Shown here piece by piece: positions 7,177 through 15,964 of a DNA stretch of 64,000 bases. Both the position numbers and the translations under genes were made by a program. Positions within the stretch are counted from its first letter, which is position 1. Each line of letters starts with the position of its first letter. The DNA is taken from positions 186,001-250,000 of the forward strand of contig NC_019792.1 of assembly GCF_000230715.2 (NCBI RefSeq), read 5' to 3'. The notes under the pieces were generated by a model. That model was not told the origin of the DNA and did no database searches. It worked only from the letters and a program-made list of their open reading frames with translations. Source of the stretch: Natronobacterium gregoryi SP2 (GTDB lineage: Archaea; Halobacteriota; Halobacteria; Halobacteriales; Natrialbaceae).

Positions 7177-9111
7177 TTAGATGTCGATCCATTCGGCTTC
7201 CGGCGCGTTCTCTTTGATGAACTGCTTTCGCGGTTCGACGGCGTCGCCCATCAGCACCGAGAACATCTTGTCCGCGGCAGCCGCATCCTCGATCGTGATC
7301 TGTTTGAGAATGCGGTTGTCCGGGTTCATCGTCGTGTCCCAGAGCTGCTGGGGGTTCATTTCACCGAGGCCCTTGAACCGCTGGACCTGGGTCGGATTGC
7401 CGTCGCATTTCTCCGCGACGATCTCGTCACGTTCGGCTTCGGTCATCGCGTCGTAGGTTTCCCCACGGTAGCGGACGCGGTACAGGGGCGGCTGGGTCGC
7501 ATAGACGTAGCCACCCTCCAGCAGCGGCCGCATGTGTCGGTAGAAAAACGTCAACAGCAAGGTGCGAATGTGTGCACCGTCGACGTCAGCGTCTGTCGCC
7601 ATGATGATCTTCTTGTACCGGACGTCCTCGACATCGAATTCGTCGCCGATTCCCGCGCCGATCGCGGTGATCATGTTCCGGATCTCGTCGTTCTCGAGGA
7701 TGCGATCCAGCCGGTGTTTCTCGACGTTCAAGATCTTCCCTTTAATCGGCAGGATCGCCTGAAAGTCGGGATTTCGAGCCTGTTTTGCACTGCCACCGGC
7801 GGAGTCACCCTCCGCGATGAACAGTTCGGCTTCCTCGGGATCTTTGGTCTGGCAGTCTGCGAGTTTGCCCGGCAACGAGGTCGACTCCAGCGCCGACTTT
7901 CGCCGTGTCAGTTCTTCGGCTTTCTGGGCGGCTTTCCGGGCCTTTGCGGCCTCGACTGCTTTGGTGACGATCGCTTCGGCCGTGTCCGGCTGTTCCTCGA
8001 AGTAGGTACCAAGCCCGTCGTGCATCGCGCTCTCGACGATGCCCCGCACCTCCGAGTTGCCGAGTTTCGTCTTCGTCTGACCCTCGAACTGCGGATCGGG
8101 GTGTTTAATCGAGACGACCGCTGTCAGTCCCTCGCGGATGTCCTCGCCTTTGAGGTTCTCGTCGAGATCCGAGAGCAGGTCGTTCTCGTTGGCGTAGTCG
8201 TTTACCGTCCGGGTCAGTGCAGTTTTGAACCCGGTGAGGTGTGTCCCGCCCTCGCGGGTGTTGATGTTGTTTGCGAAGGCGTGGATCGAGCCCTGTAGCT
8301 CCTTGGTGGCCTGCATCGCCACCTCGACGTGAATGTTCTGAGTTTCGTCCTCGAAGTAGATGACGGTCTCGTGCATCGCCGAGCGCGTCTCGTTGAGATA
8401 CTCGACGAACTCGCGGATACCACCCTCGTACTCGTAGGTCTCCGTGGCGACTCCAGCCGCGTCGTCGGCGTCTTCGCGCTCGTCACGCAGCGTGATCCGG
8501 ACGCCGGAGTTGAGGAAGGCAAGTTCCCGAAGCCGGTTCGCCAGCGTCGAGAACGAGAACTCGTCGGACTCGAAGATACTCCCGTCGGGCCAGAAACGGA
8601 TCTCGGTGCCGGTCTCCTCGTCCGATTCCATGTCACGAACCCGCTCCATGTCGCCGACGGGTTCGCCACCCTCGAACGCGTGGCGATAGACGCCGCCGTC
8701 GCGTTTGACCTCGGCCTCGAGTCGCTCGGAGAGTGCGTTGACGACGCTCACCCCGACCCCGTGGAGGCCGCCGGAGACCTGGTAGGACTTGTTGTCGAAC
8801 TTGCCGCCGGCGTGTAGAACAGTCAAGATGACCTCGAGCGCGGGGCGATCGTACTCCTCGTGTGTGTCGACCGGAATACCTCGGCCGTCGTCTGTGACGC
8901 TCACCGACCGATCCTCGTGGATGGTGACGGTGATGTCGTCGCAGTGACCAGCCAACGCCTCGTCGATCGAGTTGTCCACCACTTCGTAGACGAGGTGATG
9001 GAGCCCTCGAGAGTCGGTAGAGCCGATGTACATCGCCGGACGCTTTCGCACGGCCTCCAGGCCCTCGAGGACCTGGATCTGTCCAGCGCCGTACTCGCTT
9101 TCCTGGGACAT
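7177..9111 (-). CDS. gyrB: DNA gyrase subunit B
   Basis: This is the ATPase/TOPRIM subunit of gyrase, 644 residues. The GHKL ATPase motifs are EVVDNSIDEA, DDGRGIP and HGVGVSVVNALS near the N terminus. The TOPRIM motifs EGDSAGGSAKQ and DADVDGAHIRTLLLTFF lie in the last third, followed by the C-terminal KGLGEMNPQQLWDTT segment. Length matches archaeal and bacterial short GyrB. It is the first gene of gyrB-gyrA. A TATA-like TTTATTAG on the minus strand (9143-9150) lies about 32 bases before the ATG. Confidence 0.97.
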   Translation of the reverse strand: MSQESEYGAGQIQVLEGLEAVRKRPAMYIGSTDSRGLHHLVYEVVDNSIDEALAGHCDDITVTIHEDRSVSVTDDGRGIPVDTHEEYDRPALEVILTVLHAGGKFDNKSYQVSGGLHGVGVSVVNALSERLEAEVKRDGGVYRHAFEGGEPVGDMERVRDMESDEETGTEIRFWPDGSIFESDEFSFSTLANRLRELAFLNSGVRITLRDEREDADDAAGVATETYEYEGGIREFVEYLNETRSAMHETVIYFEDETQNIHVEVAMQATKELQGSIHAFANNINTREGGTHLTGFKTALTRTVNDYANENDLLSDLDENLKGEDIREGLTAVVSIKHPDPQFEGQTKTKLGNSEVRGIVESAMHDGLGTYFEEQPDTAEAIVTKAVEAAKARKAAQKAEELTRRKSALESTSLPGKLADCQTKDPEEAELFIAEGDSAGGSAKQARNPDFQAILPIKGKILNVEKHRLDRILENDEIRNMITAIGAGIGDEFDVEDVRYKKIIMATDADVDGAHIRTLLLTFFYRHMRPLLEGGYVYATQPPLYRVRYRGETYDAMTEAERDEIVAEKCDGNPTQVQRFKGLGEMNPQQLWDTTMNPDNRILKQITIEDAAAADKMFSVLMGDAVEPRKQFIKENAPEAEWIDI

Positions 9112-9142
9112 GAGAAACCTGCTTTCGGGTAGTGGACGACGA

Positions 9143-9150
9143 CTAATAAA
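9143..9150 (-). promoter_or_regulatory. TATA box of gyrB
   Basis: CTAATAAA on the plus strand reads TTTATTAG toward gyrB and lies 32-39 bases before its ATG, compatible with a very short leader. The 200 bases up to the next gene otherwise show only an alternating CG tract (about 9160-9174). Confidence 0.5.
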
Positions 9151-9311
9151 GGTTCACGTACGCGCGCGAGCGCGAGACACGCTGTGGTGCAACTATCAAT
9201 TTGCCCATGAGCATGCAAGTAGCTCACACGCTCGTCAGTCTGAACCCGGACACTCGACTCACGCTCAGACGCTGCCAATCACTGTCCGGGCACGGCAGCG
9301 AGCAGTTTCGG

Positions 9312-10400
9312 CTATTCTGCCTCGAGCAACAGCGACTCACACAGCGCGTCTGGCCCTTCCTCTTCGAGCAGTCGGCGCTGCCGTTCAGCCCCACTCTCGC
9401 GTTCGTAGATCGTTTTGATCCCGTCGATCCCCAGTCGCTCGCACTCACGGTCGACGAGTTCGCCGAGGTCGACAGTCCCCTCCATCTCGCGGTCGAGGAG
9501 ACGCGCGTCGTGACCGTGGCGGATCGCTCGCCACTTCTGTTCGTCGAGTAGTTCGCGCCGGTGTTCCCGTCCGTACCCCGGTGCGCCGTCCTCGTACTCC
9601 TCGGCTAGGGCCTCGACGAGCGCGTGAGAGTACTCGACGAAGGCCATCACGACGTCGGGATCTGCCTGGCCGTCCGGCGTCCGAATCTCGACGGTCCCGT
9701 GGGCAGTGTGGGGCCGGACGTCGTACCAGAGTTCGCCACGGTCGTTGATCGAGTCGGTCTCGAGCATCCGCCGTTCGAACCGATCGAACGCTTCGAAATC
9801 CTCGAAGTAGGTCGGCATCCCGGTGTTTGGCAGTCCCTCGAAAATCTTCGCGCGGGCGGACTGGAGTCCGGTGTCGAACCCGTTCCAGAACGGTGAATTT
9901 GCGGAGAGCGCGAGCATGATCGAGACGTACCACCGTAGCTCGTTTGCGATCCAGACGGCCTTGTCGGCGTCGTCGACGCCGACGTGGACGTGCAGGCCAG
10001 CAGTCGTGTTCCGGTGTTGTGGGTACTGGATGCGGTCGAGTTGTGAGCGATAGCGGGACTTCTCAGCGTGCTCGAGTTCGCGCCACCGCGCGAACGGGTG
10101 GAGGCCGGCGGCAGCGACATCGTAGCCGTGTTCGTGGGCGTGAGCGAGCAGTGCTCGGCGAATATCCCGCAGCGCCTCGCGGGCGTCGTCGGGATCTTCT
10201 ATCAGGGGCGTCTGGGTTTCGACGACGAACTTGAACAGTTCGTGATCGAGTCGGTTCTCGAGGATCTCTGGCGGGTCGTGTTCGTAGACGAGTTCGTCGG
10301 TACCGCTCGTGGGACGGCCGTGCTCGTCGACGACGAAACACTCCTCTTCGATCCCCAACGTGCCCATACGCGTAAACGAATCCGGCGACCCGCGTTCCAT
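9312..10400 (-). CDS. gshA: glutamate--cysteine ligase (gamma-glutamylcysteine synthetase)
   Basis: This enzyme of 362 residues belongs to the GCS2/carboxylate-amine ligase family and makes gamma-glutamylcysteine, the main low-molecular-weight thiol of haloarchaea. The N-terminal active-site strand is [12 protein letters not shown]. Other family blocks are [22 protein letters not shown] (metal/nucleotide site), [13 protein letters not shown] and [15 protein letters not shown] placed the start at the ATG giving [13 protein letters not shown]; the longer frame adds 21 residues through the promoter side. No glutathione synthetase is nearby, in line with gamma-glutamylcysteine being the end product in these organisms. 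Monocistronic. Confidence 0.88.
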   Translation of the reverse strand: MERGSPDSFTRMGTLGIEEECFVVDEHGRPTSGTDELVYEHDPPEILENRLDHELFKFVVETQTPLIEDPDDAREALRDIRRALLAHAHEHGYDVAAAGLHPFARWRELEHAEKSRYRSQLDRIQYPQHRNTTAGLHVHVGVDDADKAVWIANELRWYVSIMLALSANSPFWNGFDTGLQSARAKIFEGLPNTGMPTYFEDFEAFDRFERRMLETDSINDRGELWYDVRPHTAHGTVEIRTPDGQADPDVVMAFVEYSHALVEALAEEYEDGAPGYGREHRRELLDEQKWRAIRHGHDARLLDREMEGTVDLGELVDRECERLGIDGIKTIYERESGAERQRRLLEEEGPDALCESLLLEAE

Positions 10401-10528
10401 CGTATACCCGTTTCGAGTCCGACAGTAAATACGGTTTGGAGTCGGAACTCTGGGCCCAGTCACCGACGACCGGCCCGGAGCGATCGTCGATCGAAGCTAT
10501 TACCGTCGAAGGTGAGAATGGTCGAGGG

Positions 10529-11139
10529 ATGCCCTCCGGCGACTTCGGTCGGACTCGCCACGGATTTCTCGCGGTGGGTACCACCCGCGTGACTGCCGGT
10601 CTCGCAGGTTGTTCCAACCGGATTGCCCGCGATACCGGCCCGCTCGAGGATGCGTCTCCGGCGGATCGTCGCGTGGCCGGCGACTACGCGCCGGACGACG
10701 ACGCGTGGCTCGGTTACACGCGAACGCTTTCGAACGACCTGCCTTCACCGACGACGTCGCCGGCTGCGATAGTTCCGCGTCGGCGATGGAAAAAAGCAGG
10801 TTCGCCCTGCTCGAGCGGGAGACAGGGTCGACGCTGTGGGAGACGACGGTGCCCGACCCGGCTGGGCCCCCAGTAGTCGCCGACGGCGTCGCCTACGCCG
10901 GCGGTGCCCATCTCGGTCAGCCGTCGATCGACGTCGAAGTCCGTGACGAAACCGACGCCGAACCCGCGGTCGAAGGGAGTCTACCGGCCGAGAGCGGGAC
11001 CCTGTCTGCGCTCGACGTCGAGACCGGAGACGTCCTGTGGCAGCGAACGATGGGTCCGTCCAGGGGTGGCTACGCGCTCGCGCCAGTCGACGACGTCCTC
11101 GTGGTCGGTACCAGTGACGGGATCGTCGTTCTCGAGTAA
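10529..11139 (+). pseudogene. frameshifted PQQ-type beta-propeller lipoprotein remnant
   Basis: The frame from ATG 10529 encodes a degenerate Tat/lipobox signal (GFLAVGTTRV then TAGLAGCS) and a stretch containing DDDAWLGYTRTLSNDLP. The homology then continues in another frame (from about 10790) with propeller blades: FALLERETGSTLWETTVPDP, PPVVADGVAYAGG, LSALDVETGDVLWQRTMG and VDDVLVVGTSDGIVVLE, ending at 11139. A frameshift and internal loss are needed to explain this; about 170 codons remain of a protein that usually has about 400. It is convergent with an intact paralogue at 11194-12408. Confidence 0.65.
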
Positions 11140-11193
11140 CGGTCGCGTTGCAAGCTGACGGGATCGACTGTCGGTCGAATAGAAACAGCTACG

Positions 11194-12408
11194 TCAGGTC
11201 TCTTCGAGCGCGTAGACGGAGCCGTCGCCGCTGCCGACGTAGACGACGCCGTCGACGACGGCGGGAGAACTCGCGATCCAGTTTTCGGCGTTGAACTGGA
11301 AGCGTCGTTCGCCGGTTTCGGCCTCGAGTGCGACGAATGCGCCGCTCTGGTTGCCGACGTAGATGGTGTTGTGGGCAACGGCCGGACTGCCTCGAATCTC
11401 GCCGAAGTCGGTATCGTACCAGTAGAAGTGCTCGGGACGTGGCTCCCGGTCGCCCTCGGGTTCGTCGGCGGCAGCCGAGAGTGCGTAGAGCCGGTTGTCG
11501 TAACTGCCGACGAAGACGACGTCGTCGACGACGGCGGGTGAACTCGTCACCGATCCCTCCGTCACGAACTGCCAGTGCAGGTCGCCGGAGTCGGCGTCGA
11601 TCGCGTAGAGGCTGTCGTCGTTGCTCCCGACGTACACCGTCCCGTCTGCGACTGCCGGGCGGCTCTGGACCCAGTCGTCGGTCTCGAACGCCCACACCTC
11701 CTCGCCGGAGGCGGCGTCGACCGCGTAGAGGAACCCGTCGGTGCTCCCGGCGTAGACGACGCCGTCGGCGACCGCGGGCGCGCGCTGTACCGAGCCGCCC
11801 GTTTCGAACGTCCACGACTCCTCGCCGGAGTCGGCGTCGATCGCGTAGAGGCTGTCGTCGTTGCTCCCGACGTACACCGTCTCGTCGACGACCGTCGGAC
11901 TGCTCGCGACCATCTCGCCCGTCTGGAACGTCCACTCCTCTGCTCCGTCGTCAGCCTCGAGTGCGTAGACAGTCTCGTCGTGACTGCCGACGTAAACCGT
12001 TCCGTCGACGACGGCTGGACTGCTCGAGACTGTGTCACCGGTTCGAACGCGCCACTCTTCGTCGCCGGAGTCGGCGTCGATCGCGTAGAGGCTGTCGTCG
12101 TTGCTCCCGACGTAGACGACGCCGTCGACGACGGCTGGACTGCTGTAGACGGCTTTCTCTGTCGGGAACTCCCAGCGGGCCCGTACGTCGCCTGTCGGGC
12201 CGGAAGCTGCTGTGTAGCCGGTGTTTCCGGGGTCGAACTGAAAAGAGGGCCACGAGTCGGGCGCGTCATCGAGTTCCTCGAGCGAGAACTCCGGGGACTC
12301 GTCGTCGGGGACCGGTCCCTCCTCGTCGGCCGCACAGCCGGCTAACCCGACGACGCCGACGACGGCGGCCGTTCGCAAGAACCCACGCCGCGCACGTTCG
12401 TCTCTCAT
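11194..12408 (-). CDS. PQQ-binding-like beta-propeller repeat lipoprotein
   Basis: This exported protein of 404 residues has a Tat-type lipoprotein signal (RARRGFLRT, then lipobox GLAGC). After a linker rich in Asp, Glu and Pro, it folds as a beta-propeller built of about eight 40-residue repeats of the type SSPAVVDGVVYVGSNDDSLY-AIDADSG-EEW. Such propellers (BamB/PQQ-dehydrogenase-like) are usually scaffolds or binding domains; no quinoprotein dehydrogenase active site is visible, so enzymatic activity is not claimed. Every second blade is almost identical at the DNA level with a 240-base period (11584, 11824 and 12063), a sign of recent duplication or gene conversion. The start ATG gives MRDERARRGF. 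No partner genes are adjacent. Confidence 0.82.
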   Translation of the reverse strand: MRDERARRGFLRTAAVVGVVGLAGCAADEEGPVPDDESPEFSLEELDDAPDSWPSFQFDPGNTGYTAASGPTGDVRARWEFPTEKAVYSSPAVVDGVVYVGSNDDSLYAIDADSGDEEWRVRTGDTVSSSPAVVDGTVYVGSHDETVYALEADDGAEEWTFQTGEMVASSPTVVDETVYVGSNDDSLYAIDADSGEESWTFETGGSVQRAPAVADGVVYAGSTDGFLYAVDAASGEEVWAFETDDWVQSRPAVADGTVYVGSNDDSLYAIDADSGDLHWQFVTEGSVTSSPAVVDDVVFVGSYDNRLYALSAAADEPEGDREPRPEHFYWYDTDFGEIRGSPAVAHNTIYVGNQSGAFVALEAETGERRFQFNAENWIASSPAVVDGVVYVGSGDGSVYALEET

Positions 12409-12452
12409 TGGCGAAAGCCACTCGTTCCGGCTACATATGCTTCTTGATACCT

Positions 12453-13082
12453 CTACGACCGCGCGACGATCCCGAGGTGGTCCGCGTGGTAGGGCTCGAG
12501 ACGCTGGCTCTCGAGAATCTCGTATCCGGTCTCGAGTTCTTCGCGGACGTCTGTAAACACCTCGCTGGGGTCGCGCGTGACGTCTTCGCTTCTGGCTTTC
12601 ACCGCCAGCAGGAGTCGGCCGCCGTCGGCGAGGAACTGCCGGTTCTCGAGGGCGACCCGGGCCTGGCCGCGGGTCGCGACGTCTTGGACGACGACATCGA
12701 CGTCGGATTCGACGACGTGGCCGTACTCCTCGGGTTTCCGGGCGTCGGCGAGCAGCGGAAAGAGCCGCGGGCGGGAGTCGGCAGCGTCGAGCAGGTCGCG
12801 TGCCGGCCGCGCGGCGAACTCGACGGCGTAGGTCGGCCCCGCGAAGTCGGCGACGTGGCTCACCGTCGTTCCGCTTGCAGCACCCAGGTAGAGCACTGTC
12901 TCGCCGCCCTCGAGGCCGGTGTCCATCCCGAGTTCGAGCATCGCGCCGAGCTTCGAGCGGTCGGGGTTCCAGGCACGCCACTCCCCATCGGTTGGCTCGC
13001 CGTAGACCGGTTCGCCGCGGGTAGCGAGGCGTTCGGTCCCGTCGAACGAGCGGCGTTCGACGCCGTCGGGAAGGTTACTCAT
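12453..13082 (-). CDS. flpA: fibrillarin-like rRNA/tRNA 2'-O-methyltransferase
   Basis: This is the catalytic subunit of box C/D sRNPs, 209 residues. It transfers a methyl group from SAM to ribose 2'-OH at sites chosen by guide RNA. The family opening (GVERR, ERLATRGEPVYGE, WRAWNPDRSKLGAML) leads to the SAM site VLYLGAASGTTVSHVAD and later blocks YAVEFAARPARDLL, VDVVVQDVA and LLLAVKARSED. Its ATG overlaps the end of nop5 by eight bases, so the two are translationally coupled, as expected for proteins that form a complex with L7Ae. The longer upstream frame is only nop5 read in another phase. Confidence 0.95.
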   Translation of the reverse strand: MSNLPDGVERRSFDGTERLATRGEPVYGEPTDGEWRAWNPDRSKLGAMLELGMDTGLEGGETVLYLGAASGTTVSHVADFAGPTYAVEFAARPARDLLDAADSRPRLFPLLADARKPEEYGHVVESDVDVVVQDVATRGQARVALENRQFLADGGRLLLAVKARSEDVTRDPSEVFTDVREELETGYEILESQRLEPYHADHLGIVARS

Positions 13083-13950
13083 CGTTCTCACCCCCATCGT
13101 CGGCCGTTCGCGCCTGGATCGTCTCGATTCGATCCGCGAGTTCCGCGTCGAGTTCGGGCTTGCGCTCGCCCGAGTAGTGGTCGACGCGGGCCGCGATGGC
13201 GAGTTTGCCTGCCAGTGCCCGCGCCGCAGAACCGCGGTGCTCGGGATGAGTCCCCTGGATCGCCTCGTGCGTGTAGATGATCCCGTGTTTCGGCGAGGGC
13301 GCGTGACCACGCAGGTGGGCAAACAGTGCGTCCTCTGCACCCAGCACCTGGATCGTGCCGCTGGGTTTCTTCGCCAGCGACTCGAGACCGCCCGCAAGCG
13401 AGATCAGTCGCGCGGCGAGGACGGGACCCGCCAGGGCAGCGAGGTTCGGCGCGACCGTCGGGGTGCGTCGCTCGACGAACTCCCGGAGTTTCTCGGCCTC
13501 GCCGGCGAGGTCGGCGACGCGTTCGGCCAGCGAGACGATCTGGCCGTCGGCGTCCTCGAGGTCCGTGCGCTCTCCCGTCGCGAGTTCGCGTGCGTAGTCG
13601 ACCCCCGTTCCGGCGTCGGGGTCGACGGTCCCGGCCCACTCGGCCAGTCGCTCCGCCAGTTCGTTGGCCGTCCGCTCGCAGTCGTCCATCGCTCGCACGG
13701 CGTGGACGAGCTGGCGGTCGTCTGCCCCCTCACGTTCGGTCACCTCGGCGCGGGCGGCCGCCGTCGTCGCCTCCTTCAGCGCGTCGTAGTACTCCTCGGC
13801 GTCGTCGGCGACGCCCGACTCGACGGCCAGCGCCGGCCAGTCACGTGGCTCGTCGGCCGAGCCGGTCCGGACGACCTCGGCCGCCGCCTCGAGGTCCGTC
13901 GGATCGACGGCCGAGAACCAGCCCGATCTCTCGGGATCAGTTGCAGTCAT
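13075..13950 (-). CDS. Nop5/Nop56-family C/D box sRNP core protein
   Basis: This is the scaffold protein of archaeal box C/D ribonucleoproteins, 291 residues, binding fibrillarin at its N terminus and L7Ae-bound guide RNA through the Nop domain. The coiled-coil middle part (VHAVRAMDDCERTANELAER and on) is followed by the Nop domain NLAALAGPVLAARLISLAGG, LAKKPSGTIQVLGAEDALFAHL and HPEHRGSAARALAGKLAIAAR. The start is the ATG giving MTATDPERSGW; a TATA element (TATATG on the plus strand at about 13976-13981) lies 26-31 bases before it. The frame is open without a stop into the upstream thioesterase gene. It overlaps flpA downstream. Confidence 0.93.
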   Translation of the reverse strand: MTATDPERSGWFSAVDPTDLEAAAEVVRTGSADEPRDWPALAVESGVADDAEEYYDALKEATTAAARAEVTEREGADDRQLVHAVRAMDDCERTANELAERLAEWAGTVDPDAGTGVDYARELATGERTDLEDADGQIVSLAERVADLAGEAEKLREFVERRTPTVAPNLAALAGPVLAARLISLAGGLESLAKKPSGTIQVLGAEDALFAHLRGHAPSPKHGIIYTHEAIQGTHPEHRGSAARALAGKLAIAARVDHYSGERKPELDAELADRIETIQARTADDGGENDE

Positions 13951-15372
13951 TACCCACCAGTAGTCGCCCTGCTTGTATATGCGTTCTCGAAACGGGCGAG
14001 GCCACTCGAGCGTGGAAAACGCGTCCACCACCGCTGGCCAGTGATCGTGTGCAGCGTCGGCGTTCCCGGCGACCGAACCGCCGTAGCCCGCGCCGTACGT
14101 CTCTTCGAGCGGGAAGTACGGCTGGAAGATCCCGTGGCCCGCGTCGTCGTAGACCAGGTGGTCGAACGAGGAACCGTCAGCCGCCTCGAGTCGGTCGGCC
14201 GCAATCGCCTGCAGTCGCTCGGCGGGCCACAGATCGTCGTTGCCGCCGGAGACCAGCAGGACCGGTCCGCCGATTTCTTCGACCGGGACCGTCGCGTCCT
14301 CGAGCACGTCTAACTCCGCGGTCTCGAGGGCCTCCGTGAAGCGTTCCGCGAGTGGCGCTTCCGGCTCCCACTGGACGTCGCTCAGCGAGACGTCGGGGAC
14401 CGGGTCGCCGTCGATCGACCACGAGGAAGTCTCGGGGAGGTCGTCGGCCGAAGAGCCACCCTCCCAGACGATACCGCTACCGGCGATCGAGACGACCGGT
14501 CCGACGGCGTCGAGTTCGCTACCCGCGAGCAAGGCGAGTTCGCCACCTTTCGAGACGCCCCAGAGCCCGACCCGATCGCCCGCGACGCCGTCGTACTCGA
14601 GCAGCCAGCCGATCGCTCGCTCGACGTACTCGAGTGGGATCTCGACGAGGTCGTCCGGCAGTCCCGGCCCGTCGAAGTACTCGAGTGCGAGGACCGTGAA
14701 GCCGTGCTCGGCGAGTTGGGCGGCGACGTGGTCTTGTGAGCTACCGCCAGAGCCATGAAGGACGACAATCCCGGGCGGTTCCGCCGCATCGTCGGGTTCG
14801 TACACGTTTCCGATGAGGTCGCCGTCCGGTTCGGCGTCGGCCTCGAGATCCGGATAGTGGCGTTCGATCGTCGTCGAGTCGAGTTCCTCTCCGTCTGCCT
14901 GGACGCTAAGCTGGAGCGTCCGTTCGTCGGGCCACTGGAACTCCGCCGGCGGCTCGGGACTGGTGCGGTGGAACTCCCACCAGGACACGTCGGCAAACTG
15001 GATCAGCGCGACCGTCGTCGGCACCGCGAGTCCGGACGGAACGTCGCCGTCGACGATCGGTGCATCGTTCACGTCGAGGGTCTCGCCGTCCGTCTCGAGC
15101 GTGACGGCAGCACCGAATGGCTCGTCGTCTTCGACCTCTCCCTTGAGGACGACCTCGAGAGCCGTCTCGGCAGGGACGCCGGCGACCTCCAGCTCGAACG
15201 GTTCGTCGACGCGGACGCGATCGGGATGGTCGAACGACGGTGACTGGTCGTCGCCCGTGCTACAGCCTGCGAGGGCGATACTGCCGCAGCTACCGAAGAG
15301 AGCGAGGGTTCGACACCTCGTTCGTCGGGGACCAGTCTTTCGAGTACGACACGATACGAGCGTTTCGAGCAA
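13951..15372 (-). CDS. acyl-CoA thioester hydrolase/BAAT-type lipoprotein, no stop before nop5
   Basis: About 470 residues resemble the bile-acid-CoA:amino-acid N-acyltransferase/acyl-CoA thioester hydrolase family: an N-terminal beta domain (residues about 40-170) and a C-terminal alpha/beta hydrolase domain. The catalytic triad candidates are Ser in GVSKGGELALL, Asp in GGNDDLWPAERL and His in DDAGHGIFQPYF. The N terminus has a Tat/lipobox pattern (GPRRTRCRTLAL then IALAGCS), so it is probably exported and anchored. There is no ATG; the only reasonable start I see is TTG at 15372. The reading frame has no stop codon after the domain (HWPAVVDAFSTLEWPRP) and runs directly into the Nop5 ATG. 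The coordinate 13951 is therefore only the start of nop5, not a true end. A lost stop codon or a natural fusion are both possible. Confidence 0.65.
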
Positions 15373-15449
15373 AAATGTTGGTGTGTAGATACGATAGTGG
15401 AACGTCGGGTACGTCTCCTGTCGTAAGCGACGGTCGAGTCGGGGTGCAG

Positions 15450-15923
15450 TCACTCGAGGTCGCTTCTGACGGTGCTGCCGATCACGAGCGCCGCGCCGAT
15501 GATGACGAGGTTCTTGACGATGTACTGGCCTTCGACGGTGAGTCCGTAGGGGAAGATCGTGAAGACGACGCCGGGAAGTAAGACGATCGGCAGGAAGGTG
15601 CCTGGAAGCTGGAGAAAGAGGAGGAAGATTCCCACGCGAACGAGCGGCCGGTAGAGGAGGCTGAGACCGATGAGGATCTCCCAGACCCCGAGGACTGGGA
15701 TGAAGAGTTCCGGTGGGACGAGGTAGACCGTCGCCGCAACGAGTTCGGCCGCGGGGCTGGCGTCGAAGACCTTGAGCGCGCCAAACCAGACGAAGACTAT
15801 GGCGACGGCGACCCGCAACACCGGGATACCCCACCGGTCCATCCAGGCTGCGATCCTCGCGTCGATCTCGTCGAACCGCCGCCGATACGTCTGGACCCGT
15901 TCGGAGACCGTTTCGGTGGTCAT
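15450..15923 (-). CDS. DoxX family membrane protein
   Basis: This 157-residue protein has four hydrophobic segments (RVAVAIVFVWFGALKVF, ELVAATVYLVPP, FIPVLGVWEILIGLSLLYRP, VGIFLLFLQLPGTFLPIVLLP) and the Gly/Lys/Pro pattern of the DoxX/DoxD-like family. A charged amphipathic N terminus of about 30 residues precedes the first helix. Members are linked to thiol or quinone redox chemistry at the membrane in some organisms, but no specific role can be read here. It stands between the thioesterase-like gene and trkH, all on the minus strand, with gaps of 77 and 41 bases. Confidence 0.75.
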   Translation of the reverse strand: MTTETVSERVQTYRRRFDEIDARIAAWMDRWGIPVLRVAVAIVFVWFGALKVFDASPAAELVAATVYLVPPELFIPVLGVWEILIGLSLLYRPLVRVGIFLLFLQLPGTFLPIVLLPGVVFTIFPYGLTVEGQYIVKNLVIIGAALVIGSTVRSDLE

Positions 15924-15964
15924 GTCCCGGATACGTACTCAGTGCCGAAAACAGTTGTACCGGC

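Noticed and set aside
6872-7192. Minus-strand open frames in the gyrB-gyrA gap
   Set aside because: They translate the hairpin arms; no family resemblance and no start signal.
11328-13280. Long plus-strand open frame of 650 codons
   Set aside because: It is antisense to the propeller gene, flpA and the end of nop5 and is extremely Arg-rich, the usual shadow of GC-rich acidic genes.
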